From Sphingomonas beigongshangi (lineage in GTDB: Bacteria > Pseudomonadota > Alphaproteobacteria > Sphingomonadales > Sphingomonadaceae), in contig NZ_JADHDT010000006.1 in assembly GCF_016820445.1 (NCBI RefSeq), positions 186,001 through 250,000 of the forward strand: a stretch of DNA of 64,000 nucleotides, written 5' to 3'. Each line of letters begins with the position of its first letter. Position 1 is the first letter of the stretch. The notes beneath the pieces were generated by a model. The model was not told the DNA's origin. It searched no databases and saw nothing but the letters and a program-made list of their open reading frames with translations. A program made the translations under genes and the position numbers. Below are positions 35,825 through 45,142 of the stretch, piece after piece.

Positions 35825-35853
35825 CCAGCTGGACCCCGGCCTTCGCCGGGGAA
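35825..35853 (-). repeat. REP-type palindrome, right copy flanking the GIY-YIG gene
   Basis: Read on the minus strand it gives TTCCCCGGCGAAGGCCGGGG followed by TCCAGCTGG, nearly identical to the left copy at 35479-35509 but inverted. It begins 4 nt past the mdh stop. Confidence 0.8.
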
Positions 35854-35857
35854 CGTC

Positions 35858-36853
<996 letters not shown>

Positions 36854-36902
36854 TCACGCCGCATAGGCCTATTGCGGCAATGGCACAACCGCATAACGGC
36901 GG

Positions 36903-36931
36903 ATCATCAAGATAATTGATGATAATCGTTC
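36903..36931. promoter_or_regulatory. Inverted repeat with Fur-box-like sequence upstream of mdh
   Basis: ATCATCAA and TTGATGAT form a perfect 8-bp inverted repeat with a 5-nt spacer. The overlapping TGATAATCGTT matches the core of a Fur box (TGATAATCATT) in all but one base. Located 83-111 nt upstream of mdh. Confidence 0.35.
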
Positions 36932-36940
36932 GCAGTAGCG

Positions 36941-38005
36941 TTAAGCTGTGCGGAGCCGCGCTTCTGGTGGTGTGACAGCCGTCGTCGCGCCGGGTCGCAG
37001 GCGCATGAACGGCCGTTCGACGAGCCGGACGATCAGCGTGGCGCCGGCCAGGACGATGGCGTAGCGCCAGGCCGTGACCGCGGGCGCGGCGGCGAAGGGC
37101 GCGGTCGCATCCGCCAGCCGGCCGAGGCTGACGTGCCAGACATAGGCGGAATACGATATCCCGCCCAGCCAGGTGAGCAGCCGGAGCGGCCCCGCACGGC
37201 GCGGCAGCGGCATGCGGCGCAGGGCGACGATCACCAGCGCGGCCGCCATCCATGCGACGGTCAGACCGAATCCATAGCGGATGCGGGGATCGTCGATCGC
37301 GGCAAGGCCTGCAAAGGCGGACGCCGCGATGGCGAGGCATCCGCGGCGACGCGCCTGTAGCCAGACGAGGACCCGCGAGCCGTGACGTTCGCCCCAGGCT
37401 ACAAGCATCCCCGCGGCGAGCGCGTCGATGCGATAGGGCGTCTGCCACTGAACGGCCACCGGCGCTGCGCCCGCCGCGAGCGCGCCCAACCGCAGCAGGA
37501 GGCAGCCGCCGAGCGGCACGAACAAAGCAATCGCCAGTCCGCCGGGCCCGCCGCGCCGCCACAACCAGGGGATCAGCAACGCAACGGCCAGATAGAAATG
37601 CTCCTCGACCGCCAGCGACCAGAGATGGTTCGGGACGCCGGTCGCGAAATTCTGCACGTGGAGGACGACGGGCAGCACCATCGTCCAGGCCGGCGTTCCG
37701 CCGACAAGAAGCAATATCGCGAGATACAGATAGAGCACCGGCCAGAGCCGCAGCACGCGGCGCGCGAAGAACCGGCGGCGCGAAAAGCCGGCGGGCGATG
37801 CGAGCTGGTCGAACACCAGCCCCCCGACGAGGAAACCGCTCAGCACGAAGAACAGGTCGACGCCCACCCACCCGACATCGATGAGCGGCTGAAGCAATCG
37901 ATCCAGCGTCGCCGAGCCGGTCGCGACGCGCAGGTGGAAGAGCAGCACCCAAAGGATCGCGATGCCACGGATCACGTCGAGCATGCTGTCGCGGCGCGGA
38001 TACAT
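36941..38005 (-). CDS. Acyltransferase 3 family membrane protein (OafA/YrhL-like)
   Basis: About 354 residues with roughly ten membrane segments. The N-terminal 'RRDSMLDVIRGIAILWVLLFH' carries the conserved Arg and His of the acyltransferase-3 family, and 'GWVGVDLFFVLSGFLVGG' is the second signature. These enzymes O-acetylate or acylate surface polysaccharides or lipids at the inner membrane. The acceptor is unknown and no polysaccharide genes surround it. ATG at 38005 is preferred; a GTG lies 6 nt earlier. Confidence 0.88.
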   Translation of the reverse strand: MYPRRDSMLDVIRGIAILWVLLFHLRVATGSATLDRLLQPLIDVGWVGVDLFFVLSGFLVGGLVFDQLASPAGFSRRRFFARRVLRLWPVLYLYLAILLLVGGTPAWTMVLPVVLHVQNFATGVPNHLWSLAVEEHFYLAVALLIPWLWRRGGPGGLAIALFVPLGGCLLLRLGALAAGAAPVAVQWQTPYRIDALAAGMLVAWGERHGSRVLVWLQARRRGCLAIAASAFAGLAAIDDPRIRYGFGLTVAWMAAALVIVALRRMPLPRRAGPLRLLTWLGGISYSAYVWHVSLGRLADATAPFAAAPAVTAWRYAIVLAGATLIVRLVERPFMRLRPGATTAVTPPEARLRTA

Positions 38006-38085
38006 GGTCACGCGGATAGCGCGCGGGCGTTAACATTTCGGGGCGACGCGGTGGCACCCCGGGGGGCGGAGGCCGCGACCGCCGG

Positions 38086-39195
38086 CTAAGCCGCCTCGCC
38101 CGCCGCGCCATGCCCCTGGGCGAGATAGGCCTCGGAGCGCATCTCTTCCAGCCGGCTGACCGTGCGCTGGAATTCGAACCGTCCATCGCCCTCCGGATAA
38201 AGCGCGTCCGGCGCGGCGTCGGCGGCGGCGAGCAGCTTCACCTTGTGCTCGTAGAGCGCGTCGATCAGCTGGACGAACCGCGCGGCCTCGTTGCGGTTCT
38301 CCGGGCCGAGTTCGGGGATGCCGACCAGGATGACCGTGTGATAGCGGCGCGCGACGGCGAGATAATCCGCCGCGCCCCGCGCCTCGCCGCACAATTTCTT
38401 GAACGAGAAGACCGCGACGCCCTTCAGTGTCTTGGGCACGTGCAGCACGCGGCCCTGGACCGCGACATCCTCCGACGGGATCGGCTCGGTGACCTCATGG
38501 TCGGTGAGGCGGAAGAAGGCGGCCGACAGCTCCGCGGTCGCCTTGGGCCCATTCGGCACCAGCCACGTGTCCTGCTGGCCGAGGCGGTCGCGGCGATAGT
38601 CGACCGGGCCGTTTAGGGGGACGATGGTGAGATGGGTTTCGATCAGGGAGATGAAGGGCAGGAAATGCTCGCGATTGAGGCCGTTCTTGTAGAGATCGGC
38701 GGGTGCGCGGTTGGACGTGGTGACGATCGTCACCCCGGCCGCGATAAGCGCGGTGAACAGCCGGGACAAGATCATCGCGTCCGGACTGTTCGTCACCATC
38801 ATCTCGTCGAACGCGAGCAGCCTGGTCTCGGCGGAAAGCGCCGCCGCGACCGGCGCGATGGGGTCGCCGGCTTCCTTGCGCCGCTCGATCGCGATGCGGC
38901 CATGCACCTCCAGCATGAACTCGGCAAAGTGGACCCGCCGTTTCGCCGCAACGTCGACGTGCGCGAAGAACAGGTCCATCAGCATCGACTTCCCGCGTCC
39001 GACGTCGCCCCACATGTACACCCCGCGCGGCGCGGTCCGGCGTCCGGTCAGCCGGGCTAAGATGCCGCCGCGGCGAGGCCGCTCCAGCGTCGCGGCGAGC
39101 GCGTCGAGACATTCGGCCGCCTCGCGTTGTTCGGCATCGGGGCGCAATTCGCCCGCGGCGATGAGCGCGTCATAGGCGGCAAGGACTCTGGTCAA
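38086..39195 (-). CDS. zapE: Cell division protein ZapE (AFG1-like ATPase)
   Basis: 369 residues of the AFG1/ZapE ATPase family. Walker A is 'GDVGRGKSMLMD' near residue 65 and Walker B is 'LLAFDEMMVT'; 'SNRAPADLYKNGLNREHFLP' is a strong family signature. ZapE associates with the Z-ring under stress in E. coli. The reading frame begins with TTG, which is unusual; no better ATG is available near it. The thioesterase gene, transcribed from the same strand, ends 15 nt upstream. Confidence 0.9.
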   Translation of the reverse strand: MTRVLAAYDALIAAGELRPDAEQREAAECLDALAATLERPRRGGILARLTGRRTAPRGVYMWGDVGRGKSMLMDLFFAHVDVAAKRRVHFAEFMLEVHGRIAIERRKEAGDPIAPVAAALSAETRLLAFDEMMVTNSPDAMILSRLFTALIAAGVTIVTTSNRAPADLYKNGLNREHFLPFISLIETHLTIVPLNGPVDYRRDRLGQQDTWLVPNGPKATAELSAAFFRLTDHEVTEPIPSEDVAVQGRVLHVPKTLKGVAVFSFKKLCGEARGAADYLAVARRYHTVILVGIPELGPENRNEAARFVQLIDALYEHKVKLLAAADAAPDALYPEGDGRFEFQRTVSRLEEMRSEAYLAQGHGAAGEAA

Positions 39196-39210
39196 GCGAA
39201 CACTCGGGGG

Positions 39211-39678
39211 TCAGGCAGCGGACGGCGGCGTCGACTTGCGCAGCGTGGCGGAAAAGCTCGCGATCGTCGGCGTTTCGTCCTGCGCGATCAGCCCACGCAG
39301 GAACAAGAGGCGTCCGGTCTCCCGCAGCAGCTCGACCCGCGCCTCGACGGGACGGTCGAGCGCGGCCCCTCCGATGAATTGTGTCGCAAGGTCGAGCGTC
39401 ACCGCACCGCCGGCCTGCAACACGCCGAGCCCTCGCGCGGCGGCGAACAGCGCGCAGTCGATGAAGCCGAGCAGGGCGCCGCCATGCATCTGGTCGCGCA
39501 GATTGCTGTGCTGGCGCCGGGGCGTCATGCGGACATGCGCCATGCCGTCGTCGACGCGCACATGGATCGCGCCGAAGACGGCATTGAAACGACTCTCGTC
39601 CCCGAGCTTCCAACGCTTCCAGCCGGGCAGCGCGGGATCGTCACCATAGGAAAAGAGCGCGTCCGACCCGTCGCTCAC
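39211..39678 (-). CDS. PaaI-type hotdog thioesterase
   Basis: About 155 residues with a single hotdog domain. 'LRDQMHGGALLGFIDCALFA' is the signature helix and loop of PaaI-like acyl-CoA thioesterases, which hydrolyse the CoA ester of small or aromatic acyl groups. The substrate is unknown. Start is uncertain between GTG at 39678 and TTG at 39708; the first has a purine-rich stretch upstream. It probably forms a two-gene unit with zapE. Confidence 0.8.
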   Translation of the reverse strand: MSDGSDALFSYGDDPALPGWKRWKLGDESRFNAVFGAIHVRVDDGMAHVRMTPRRQHSNLRDQMHGGALLGFIDCALFAAARGLGVLQAGGAVTLDLATQFIGGAALDRPVEARVELLRETGRLLFLRGLIAQDETPTIASFSATLRKSTPPSAA

Positions 39679-39793
39679 GCCCCCATGCGCCTTCCCCCAC
39701 GCAGGCAAGGGGCCGGCATCGCGACGTTGCTGCGGGCAGGCGCGGCCTTACCGGCCGAGACCCGGCCTTCGCCCGACGGAAGACCGACCGTAA

Positions 39794-40579
39794 TCAGAGG
39801 ATGCGCTCGGCTTCCATCTTCTTGATCTCCGCGATCGCCTTCGCCGGGTTGAGACCCTTGGGGCAGGTGTTCGCGCAGTTCATGATGGTGTGGCACCGAT
39901 ACAGCCGGAACGGATCCTCGAGCGTGTCGAGCCGCTCTCCCGTCATCTCGTCGCGGCTGTCCGCCAGCCAGCGATAGGCCTGGAGCAGGATCGCCGGACC
40001 CAGGAACTTGTCGGCATTCCACCAATAGCTCGGGCACGACGTGGAGCAGCAGGCGCACAGGATGCACTCGTACAGGCCGTCCAGCTTGGCGCGGTCCTCC
40101 GGCGACTGCAGCCGCTCCTTGCCGGAGGGCGGCGGGCTGACCGTCTGCATCCACGGCTTGATCGAGCTGTACTGCGCATAGAAATGCGTAAAGTCGGGTA
40201 CCAGGTCCTTGATGACGTCCATCGAGGGAAGCGGCGTGATCTTCACCTCCCCCTTGATGTCCTCGATCGCGGTGGTGCACGCCAGGCCGTTACGCCCGTC
40301 GATGTTCATCGAGCAGGATCCGCAGATGCCCTCGCGGCACGACCGACGGAAGGTGAGCGAGGAATCCTGCTCGCCCTTCATCTTGATCAGCGCGTCGAGC
40401 ACCATCGGACCGCAGGTGTCCAGATCGATCTCGAACGTGTCGTAACGCGGGTTCTCGCCGGTATCGGGATCGTAGCGATAGACCTTGAAGCTTTTGACCC
40501 GCTTCGCGTCCGCTTTCGCTTTATGGACCTTGCCCTTGGCGCGAACCTTGCTGTTCTTGGGCAGGGTGAAGTCGGCCAT
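39794..40579 (-). CDS. sdhB: Succinate dehydrogenase iron-sulfur subunit
   Basis: 261 residues. The three Fe-S clusters are visible: 2Fe-2S in '[21 protein letters not shown]', then 4Fe-4S/3Fe-4S ligands in '[16 protein letters not shown]' and '[17 protein letters not shown]'. It passes electrons from SdhA to the membrane anchor. The start at 40579 has AAGGAG upstream; the longer frame is a shadow. It lies 1.7 kb from sdhCDA, with three plus-strand genes in between, although all sdh genes point the same way. Confidence 0.95.
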   Translation of the reverse strand: MADFTLPKNSKVRAKGKVHKAKADAKRVKSFKVYRYDPDTGENPRYDTFEIDLDTCGPMVLDALIKMKGEQDSSLTFRRSCREGICGSCSMNIDGRNGLACTTAIEDIKGEVKITPLPSMDVIKDLVPDFTHFYAQYSSIKPWMQTVSPPPSGKERLQSPEDRAKLDGLYECILCACCSTSCPSYWWNADKFLGPAILLQAYRWLADSRDEMTGERLDTLEDPFRLYRCHTIMNCANTCPKGLNPAKAIAEIKKMEAERIL

Positions 40580-40718
40580 TGCCGCAGCGCTCCTTCGAAA
40601 TGCTGCAGTTGCGGCTATGCCTTTCGTCGCCCGCGCGCAACCCCCTTGCATGTCGATCGGGCCGGAACCCTCACCCCACCTGGGGCGATTGAGCGGACCA
40701 ACGTCCGGGACCGTCCGC

Positions 40719-41717
40719 ATGCGCCTATCGCTCAAGCCGATCGAAGAACAGGTGATGGTGATCACCGGCGCAAGCTCCGGTATCGGCCTTGCCACCGCGG
40801 AAGCCGCCGCGCGCGCCGGCGCGCGCGTGCTGCTGGTCGCGCGCGAGGAGAACGATCTGCGTCCGATCGTCGCACGGATCACGGCGGAGGGCGGCACGGC
40901 CGACGCCTATGCCGCGGATGTCGGCGATGCCGACGCCTTGCGGGCAGCCGCAGCGCATGCCGCCCAGCGATTCGGCCGGATCGACACCTGGATCAATTGC
41001 GCGGGCGTCGCGATCTACGGCGCCCTGCGCGACACGCCGGACGACGAGCACACGCAGCTGTTCCGCACCAATTATTTCGGGACCGTCCATGGTTGTCTCG
41101 CCGCCATCCCGCATTTGCAGGGCGGCGGCGCGCTGATCACCGTCGGCTCGATCGCGGGCGACATGCCCAGCCCGCTGATGGGCGCCTATGCGGCTTCGAA
41201 ACATGCGGTCCATGCCTATGTCGATACGCTGCGCATGGAAGTTGCCGACGCGGGCCTGCCGATATCGGTGACACTGGTGAAGCCATCGGGAATCGATACG
41301 CCGATCGCCCAGCATGCCGCGAACCATGCGGGCGGCGAAGCGCAGGTGCCGCCGCCGGTCTACGATCCCGCACTCGTGGCGAAGACGATCCTTGCCTGCG
41401 CCGTCCGCCCCCGGCGCGCCATCACCGTAGGCGGCGTAGGCCGCGCCGAAACGCTGTTCGCCGCACACTTCCCCGGCCTCTTCGGCAAGATCGCGCCAAA
41501 GGCCGCGGCCGCCGGCTTCGTCGATCCCGACAAACCACAGCCGCAACCGAGCAACCTGTTCGGCAGCGTCCGTACCGGGCACGTCCGGTCGGGCGAGCAT
41601 CATGCGCGTGCGGTGAGCCTCTATACCGCGGCGGCACGCCGTCCCGCCATCACCGCGGTCGGGCTCGGCATCGCCGCGAGCGTCGGCGCGTTGATCGCCG
41701 TACGGCGCCGCGCCTGA
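40719..41717 (+). CDS. SDR family oxidoreductase with C-terminal hydrophobic tail
   Basis: About 332 residues. 'TGASSGIG' is the cofactor motif near residue 18, 'NCAGVA' follows at about 95, and 'YAASKHA' gives the catalytic Tyr and Lys. After the SDR core is a roughly 90-residue extension ending in a hydrophobic helix and 'VRRRA', possibly a membrane tail. Substrate unknown. The start at 40719 is preferred because the longer frame runs through sdhB antisense. It is first of three plus-strand genes inserted between the sdh genes. Confidence 0.85.
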   Translation: MRLSLKPIEEQVMVITGASSGIGLATAEAAARAGARVLLVAREENDLRPIVARITAEGGTADAYAADVGDADALRAAAAHAAQRFGRIDTWINCAGVAIYGALRDTPDDEHTQLFRTNYFGTVHGCLAAIPHLQGGGALITVGSIAGDMPSPLMGAYAASKHAVHAYVDTLRMEVADAGLPISVTLVKPSGIDTPIAQHAANHAGGEAQVPPPVYDPALVAKTILACAVRPRRAITVGGVGRAETLFAAHFPGLFGKIAPKAAAAGFVDPDKPQPQPSNLFGSVRTGHVRSGEHHARAVSLYTAAARRPAITAVGLGIAASVGALIAVRRRA

Positions 41718-41738
41718 CCCTAGAAAGAAGGAATGACC

Positions 41739-42008
41739 ATGGCCGAATCGCAGATCACGATCGACCCGACTACCCCGTTCGACAACGTCGACGACCGCCA
41801 GATCGAATTCAGCGGGGAGGCGAGCGGCGAGACGTATGATTTCGCCCTGCAATATGACGTTCTGGAAGCACTGGCCGGTACGATCCCGACCGACCCCGTT
41901 CCGCTATTCCAGCGCCACGGCGATGCGATCGCCGCCGCCGCGACCCGGGCATTGGCCCGCGATCCCGATCAGGAACGGGTCGTGATCAGCGAGAACGACC
42001 TTGGCTGA
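41739..42008 (+). CDS. Small protein, probably DUF1488 family
   Basis: 89 residues. The pattern 'RQIEFSGEASGETYDFAL', a central helix with 'LEALAG' and 'RHGDAIAAAA', and the end 'VVISENDLG' fit the DUF1488 type, small cytosolic proteins of unknown function. AGAAGGA lies at ideal spacing from ATG at 41739; an ATG 6 nt earlier overlaps that site. Downstream, an 80-residue frame overlaps its stop by 8 nt. Confidence 0.6.
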   Translation: MAESQITIDPTTPFDNVDDRQIEFSGEASGETYDFALQYDVLEALAGTIPTDPVPLFQRHGDAIAAAATRALARDPDQERVVISENDLG

Positions 42009-42243
42009 GATCGACTGGAGGATGAGCGCGAGCCTCGCCAACGTCGCGCGCGGCGACAGCGACCTGCCGGAAGTCACCAGCCTGGAAGGCGCCGCGCGGA
42101 CATGGCTGGCGCTCGACACCGCGTCGCAGGATGCAGCGGTGCTGACGCCCGAGCGGGCCGTCCCGCTCGACAGCGGAATGGTGGTCGAACTGAAGGGCCA
42201 GGCGATCCGGTCTCTGGCCGAGCAACTGCCCGACCTTCCCTGA
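42001..42243 (+). CDS. Small protein of 80 residues, function unknown
   Basis: A frame overlapping the end of the DUF1488-like gene by 8 nt. It is predicted to start at TTG (42001); an ATG at 42022 is also possible. The product 'EGAARTWLALDTASQDAAVL' then 'LKGQAIRSLAEQLP' looks folded and soluble, without a motif I recognise. The overlap suggests translational coupling with the preceding gene. It ends just before a run of 17 C residues. Confidence 0.55.
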   Translation: MAEIDWRMSASLANVARGDSDLPEVTSLEGAARTWLALDTASQDAAVLTPERAVPLDSGMVVELKGQAIRSLAEQLPDLP

Positions 42244-42257
42244 TACGCTTTTCGTCG

Positions 42258-42295
42258 CCCCCCCCCCCCCCCCCGCGGTGTTGCCGAGGGGGGGG
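42258..42295. repeat. Homopolymer C17 tract with facing G8
   Basis: 17 consecutive C residues are followed 13 nt later by eight G residues. The C and G runs can pair, so it may serve as a hairpin between the convergent 80-residue gene and sdhA. The run is also a classic site of slippage or sequencing error. Confidence 0.8.
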
Positions 42296-42306
42296 CCGCG
42301 ACGCGA

Positions 42307-44109
42307 TCAGTAGACGCGCTTCTTCGGCTTGATGTACTCGACCTCGTCCGTGAGCGTGTAATCGTGAACGGGGCGATAGTCGATCGCGGTGGTACCGCCC
42401 TTGCCGCCCCAGCCGTCGAACGTCGTGATCGTGTGCTTCATCCAGTTCGCGTCATCGCGGTCGGGATGATCCTCGTTCACATGGGCCCCCCGCGACTCCT
42501 TGCGGTTCGCGGCCGATTCCATCGTAACCACCGCCTGCGCGATCAGGTTGTCGAGCTCCAGCGTCTCGACCAGGTCGGTGTTCCAGATAAGGCTGCGATC
42601 CTGGATACCGACGTCGGCGACCTTGTCGTAGATGCCGTGGATCAGCGTCTGTCCCTCGCTCAGCAGCGCATTGTCGCGGAACACCGCGCAATGCTTCTGC
42701 ATCGTCCGCTGCATCTCCAGCCGGATCTCCGCGGTCGGCGTGCCGCCGGAGGCGTGGCGGAACGTGTCGAGACGCGACAGCGCCAGTTCCTCGGACCCCT
42801 TGGGCAGCGGATTGTGGCTGGTGTTCGGCTTGGTGATGTCGGCGATCCGCTTGCCGGTCGCGCGGCCGAACACGACGAGATCGATCAGCGAGTTCGAGCC
42901 CAGACGGTTCGCGCCATGGACCGACACGCACGCCGCTTCGCCCACCGCGAACAGGCCGGGCACGACCGTGTCCGGATTGCCGTCCTTGAGCTGGACGACC
43001 TCGCCGTGGAAGTTCGTCGGGATGCCGCCCATGTTGTAATGGACCGTCGGCGTGACGGGCAGCGGCTGACGCGTAAGGTCGACGCCCGCGAAGATCTTGC
43101 CCGTCTCGGTGATGCCCGGCAACCGCTCGTGCAGCACCTTGGGATCGATGTGATCGAGGTGGAGGAAGATGTGGTCCTTGTGCGGGCCGACGCCGCGACC
43201 TTCGCGCATCTCCATCGCCATCGAGCGCGACACGACGTCGCGCGACGCCAGGTCCTTCGCCGAGGGGGCGTAGCGCTCCATGAAGCGCTCACCCTCGGAA
43301 TTGGTCAGATAGCCGCCCTCGCCGCGCGCGCCCTCGGTGATCAACACACCCGCGCCGTAGATGCCGGTTGGATGGAACTGGACGAACTCCATGTCCTGCA
43401 GCGGCAGGCCGGCGCGCAGCACCATGCCGCCGCCGTCGCCGGTGCAGGTATGCGCCGACGTCGCCGAGAAATAGCAGCGGCCGTAGCCACCCGTCGCCAA
43501 CACGGTGTTATGGCTGCGGAAGCGATGGATGCTGCCGTCTTCCATGCACAGCGCGATCACGCCGCGGCACGCGCCATCCTCCATGATCAGGTCGAGCGCG
43601 AAATATTCGACGTAGAAATCCGCGTCGTAGCGTAGCGACTGCTGATACAGCGTATGCAGCATGGCATGGCCGGTACGGTCCGCCGCGGCGCAGGTGCGCT
43701 GCGCCGGCGGGCCCTCGCCCATGTTCTGCATCATGCCGCCGAACGGGCGCTGGTAGATGCGGCCCTCGTCCGTGCGGCTGAACGGCATGCCGGCATGCTC
43801 CAGCTCGTAGACCGCGGCCGGCGCCTCGCGCACCATATATTCGATCGCGTCCTGGTCGCCGAGCCAGTCGGACCCCTTGACGGTATCGTACATGTGCCAG
43901 GTCCAGTGATCCGGCCCCATGTTGCCCAGCGATGCCGCGATGCCGCCCTGCGCCGCCACCGTATGGCTACGCGTCGGGAACACCTTGGTGATGCAGGCGG
44001 TCTTCAGACCGTTCTGCGCGCATTCCATGACGGCGCGCAGGCCCGATCCGCCCGCGCCGACGACCACCGCGTCGTACGTGTGGTCGATGATCTTGTACGC
44101 ATCAGCCAT
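42307..44109 (-). CDS. sdhA: Succinate dehydrogenase flavoprotein subunit
   Basis: 600 residues, the usual length. '[18 protein letters not shown]' binds FAD, '[18 protein letters not shown]' contains the flavin-linked histidine, '[23 protein letters not shown]' and 'HRLGANS'-like '[18 protein letters not shown]' form the active site. It oxidises succinate to fumarate and feeds electrons to SdhB. The ATG shares a base with the sdhD stop (TAATG). Confidence 0.97.
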   Translation of the reverse strand: MADAYKIIDHTYDAVVVGAGGSGLRAVMECAQNGLKTACITKVFPTRSHTVAAQGGIAASLGNMGPDHWTWHMYDTVKGSDWLGDQDAIEYMVREAPAAVYELEHAGMPFSRTDEGRIYQRPFGGMMQNMGEGPPAQRTCAAADRTGHAMLHTLYQQSLRYDADFYVEYFALDLIMEDGACRGVIALCMEDGSIHRFRSHNTVLATGGYGRCYFSATSAHTCTGDGGGMVLRAGLPLQDMEFVQFHPTGIYGAGVLITEGARGEGGYLTNSEGERFMERYAPSAKDLASRDVVSRSMAMEMREGRGVGPHKDHIFLHLDHIDPKVLHERLPGITETGKIFAGVDLTRQPLPVTPTVHYNMGGIPTNFHGEVVQLKDGNPDTVVPGLFAVGEAACVSVHGANRLGSNSLIDLVVFGRATGKRIADITKPNTSHNPLPKGSEELALSRLDTFRHASGGTPTAEIRLEMQRTMQKHCAVFRDNALLSEGQTLIHGIYDKVADVGIQDRSLIWNTDLVETLELDNLIAQAVVTMESAANRKESRGAHVNEDHPDRDDANWMKHTITTFDGWGGKGGTTAIDYRPVHDYTLTDEVEYIKPKKRVY

Positions 44110-44492
44110 TATGCGGCAGCTCCGAAAGCGACCTTGAGAATCGCGAAGATGGCGACGGCGGCGGTGCCCACCGTGAAGAAGTTGAGCGCGAGCAGCGCGG
44201 CGACGCGGCGCTCGTCATGCTCATAATCCTCGATGACGACCTGCAGGCCCAGACGGAAATGCCAGAAGACCGAGGCGACCAGCAGGATCATCGGCACCGC
44301 GACCCAAGCGGACGACAGCCACATCCGCACGCTGGCGTAGTCGAACGCCGGCTGGCGCGCCATCGAGATGACGAACCACAGCATCAGGAACAGGTTGGAC
44401 CCCGCGGTGACCCGTTGACGCCACCAGTGATGCGCGCCTTCCTTGGCGCTGCCAAGGCCGCGGACGCGGCCGATGCTGGTGCCCGAACCCAT
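44109..44492 (-). CDS. sdhD: Succinate dehydrogenase membrane anchor subunit
   Basis: 127 residues with three membrane segments. '[20 protein letters not shown]' is the conserved quinone-site region and '[16 protein letters not shown]' contains the heme-ligand histidine and the DY-x-H motif of the family. It anchors SdhAB and binds ubiquinone with SdhC. Its start overlaps the sdhC stop by one base (TGATG), and its stop overlaps sdhA. Confidence 0.93.
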   Translation of the reverse strand: MGSGTSIGRVRGLGSAKEGAHHWWRQRVTAGSNLFLMLWFVISMARQPAFDYASVRMWLSSAWVAVPMILLVASVFWHFRLGLQVVIEDYEHDERRVAALLALNFFTVGTAAVAIFAILKVAFGAAA

Positions 44493-44920
44493 CACTTGAT
44501 CCCCTGATAGAGCCAGAACAACACGGTCAGCAGCACGCCGCCGACCAGCACCGCCAGGCTGAACATCTTGTTGCGCTTCAGCTCGAACGCGGCGCCCGCA
44601 TCCATCACCAGGTGGCGGATGCCGTTGAGCATGTGCGTGAAGAAGGCCCAGCTCAGACCGACGCCGACGATCCAGCCGACGACGTTGAGATGCCCGGCCG
44701 ACGTGGTGAACGCGTCGAGGAACGTCGCATAGGCGTCCGCGCCGGCGGCGAGCGCGCCCAGCCACCAGACCAGCATGACCGTGCCGACCGTCGCCATCAC
44801 CGTGCCCGTGGCGCGGTGCAGGATGGAGACCAGCATGTGCGGCCCCCAGGCATAATGGAGCTTCATGAAGCCGGCGAAGAGATGCGGGCTCTTCGGGCGG
44901 GCCGGTGTACGGGATGCCAT
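44492..44920 (-). CDS. sdhC: Succinate dehydrogenase cytochrome b556 subunit
   Basis: 142 residues with three membrane segments. 'RPKSPHLFAGFMKLHYAWGP' near the start and 'SILHRATG' (with the quinone-site Ser and Arg) are diagnostic, and 'HMLNGIRHLVMDAG' holds the heme-ligand histidine. It is the first gene of sdhCDA, divergent from a methyl-accepting protein gene. Confidence 0.95.
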   Translation of the reverse strand: MASRTPARPKSPHLFAGFMKLHYAWGPHMLVSILHRATGTVMATVGTVMLVWWLGALAAGADAYATFLDAFTTSAGHLNVVGWIVGVGLSWAFFTHMLNGIRHLVMDAGAAFELKRNKMFSLAVLVGGVLLTVLFWLYQGIK

Positions 44921-44949
44921 AAACGGTCCTCGGGTAACGATTGCCGTTG

Positions 44950-44978
44950 CCTATTAGGCAGCAAAGCGCGGGATGCAA
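44950..44978 (-). promoter_or_regulatory. Candidate sdhC promoter overlapping a 13-bp palindrome
   Basis: On the minus strand TTGCAT, 17 nt, AATAGG lies about 30 nt before sdhC. The -10 region overlaps the perfect palindrome TGCCTATTAGGCA (44948-44960), which could be an operator. Confidence 0.35.
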
Positions 44979-45142
44979 GCCGCTCGAATGCGCCGCCACC
45001 GGTGAAGGCATACGCCGCGAAGGCCCGGGACCGGCCCGCGCGCCGAGGCCATCTTTTCGAAAAGCCTCTAACCGAGCCTTAACCAATCGGCGGTAGCGGT
45101 GCGGGTCATTGCCCAGTTTTCTCTGGCCTTCCGGAGTTCGCC

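Noticed and set aside
36868..36873. Heptamer AATAGGC found on the minus strand upstream of mdh, sdhC and tRNA-Tyr, as a possible common promoter element
   Set aside because: Only the tRNA-Tyr and sdhC cases have an acceptable -35 box at 17-18 nt; three occurrences of a 7-mer are too few to claim a motif.
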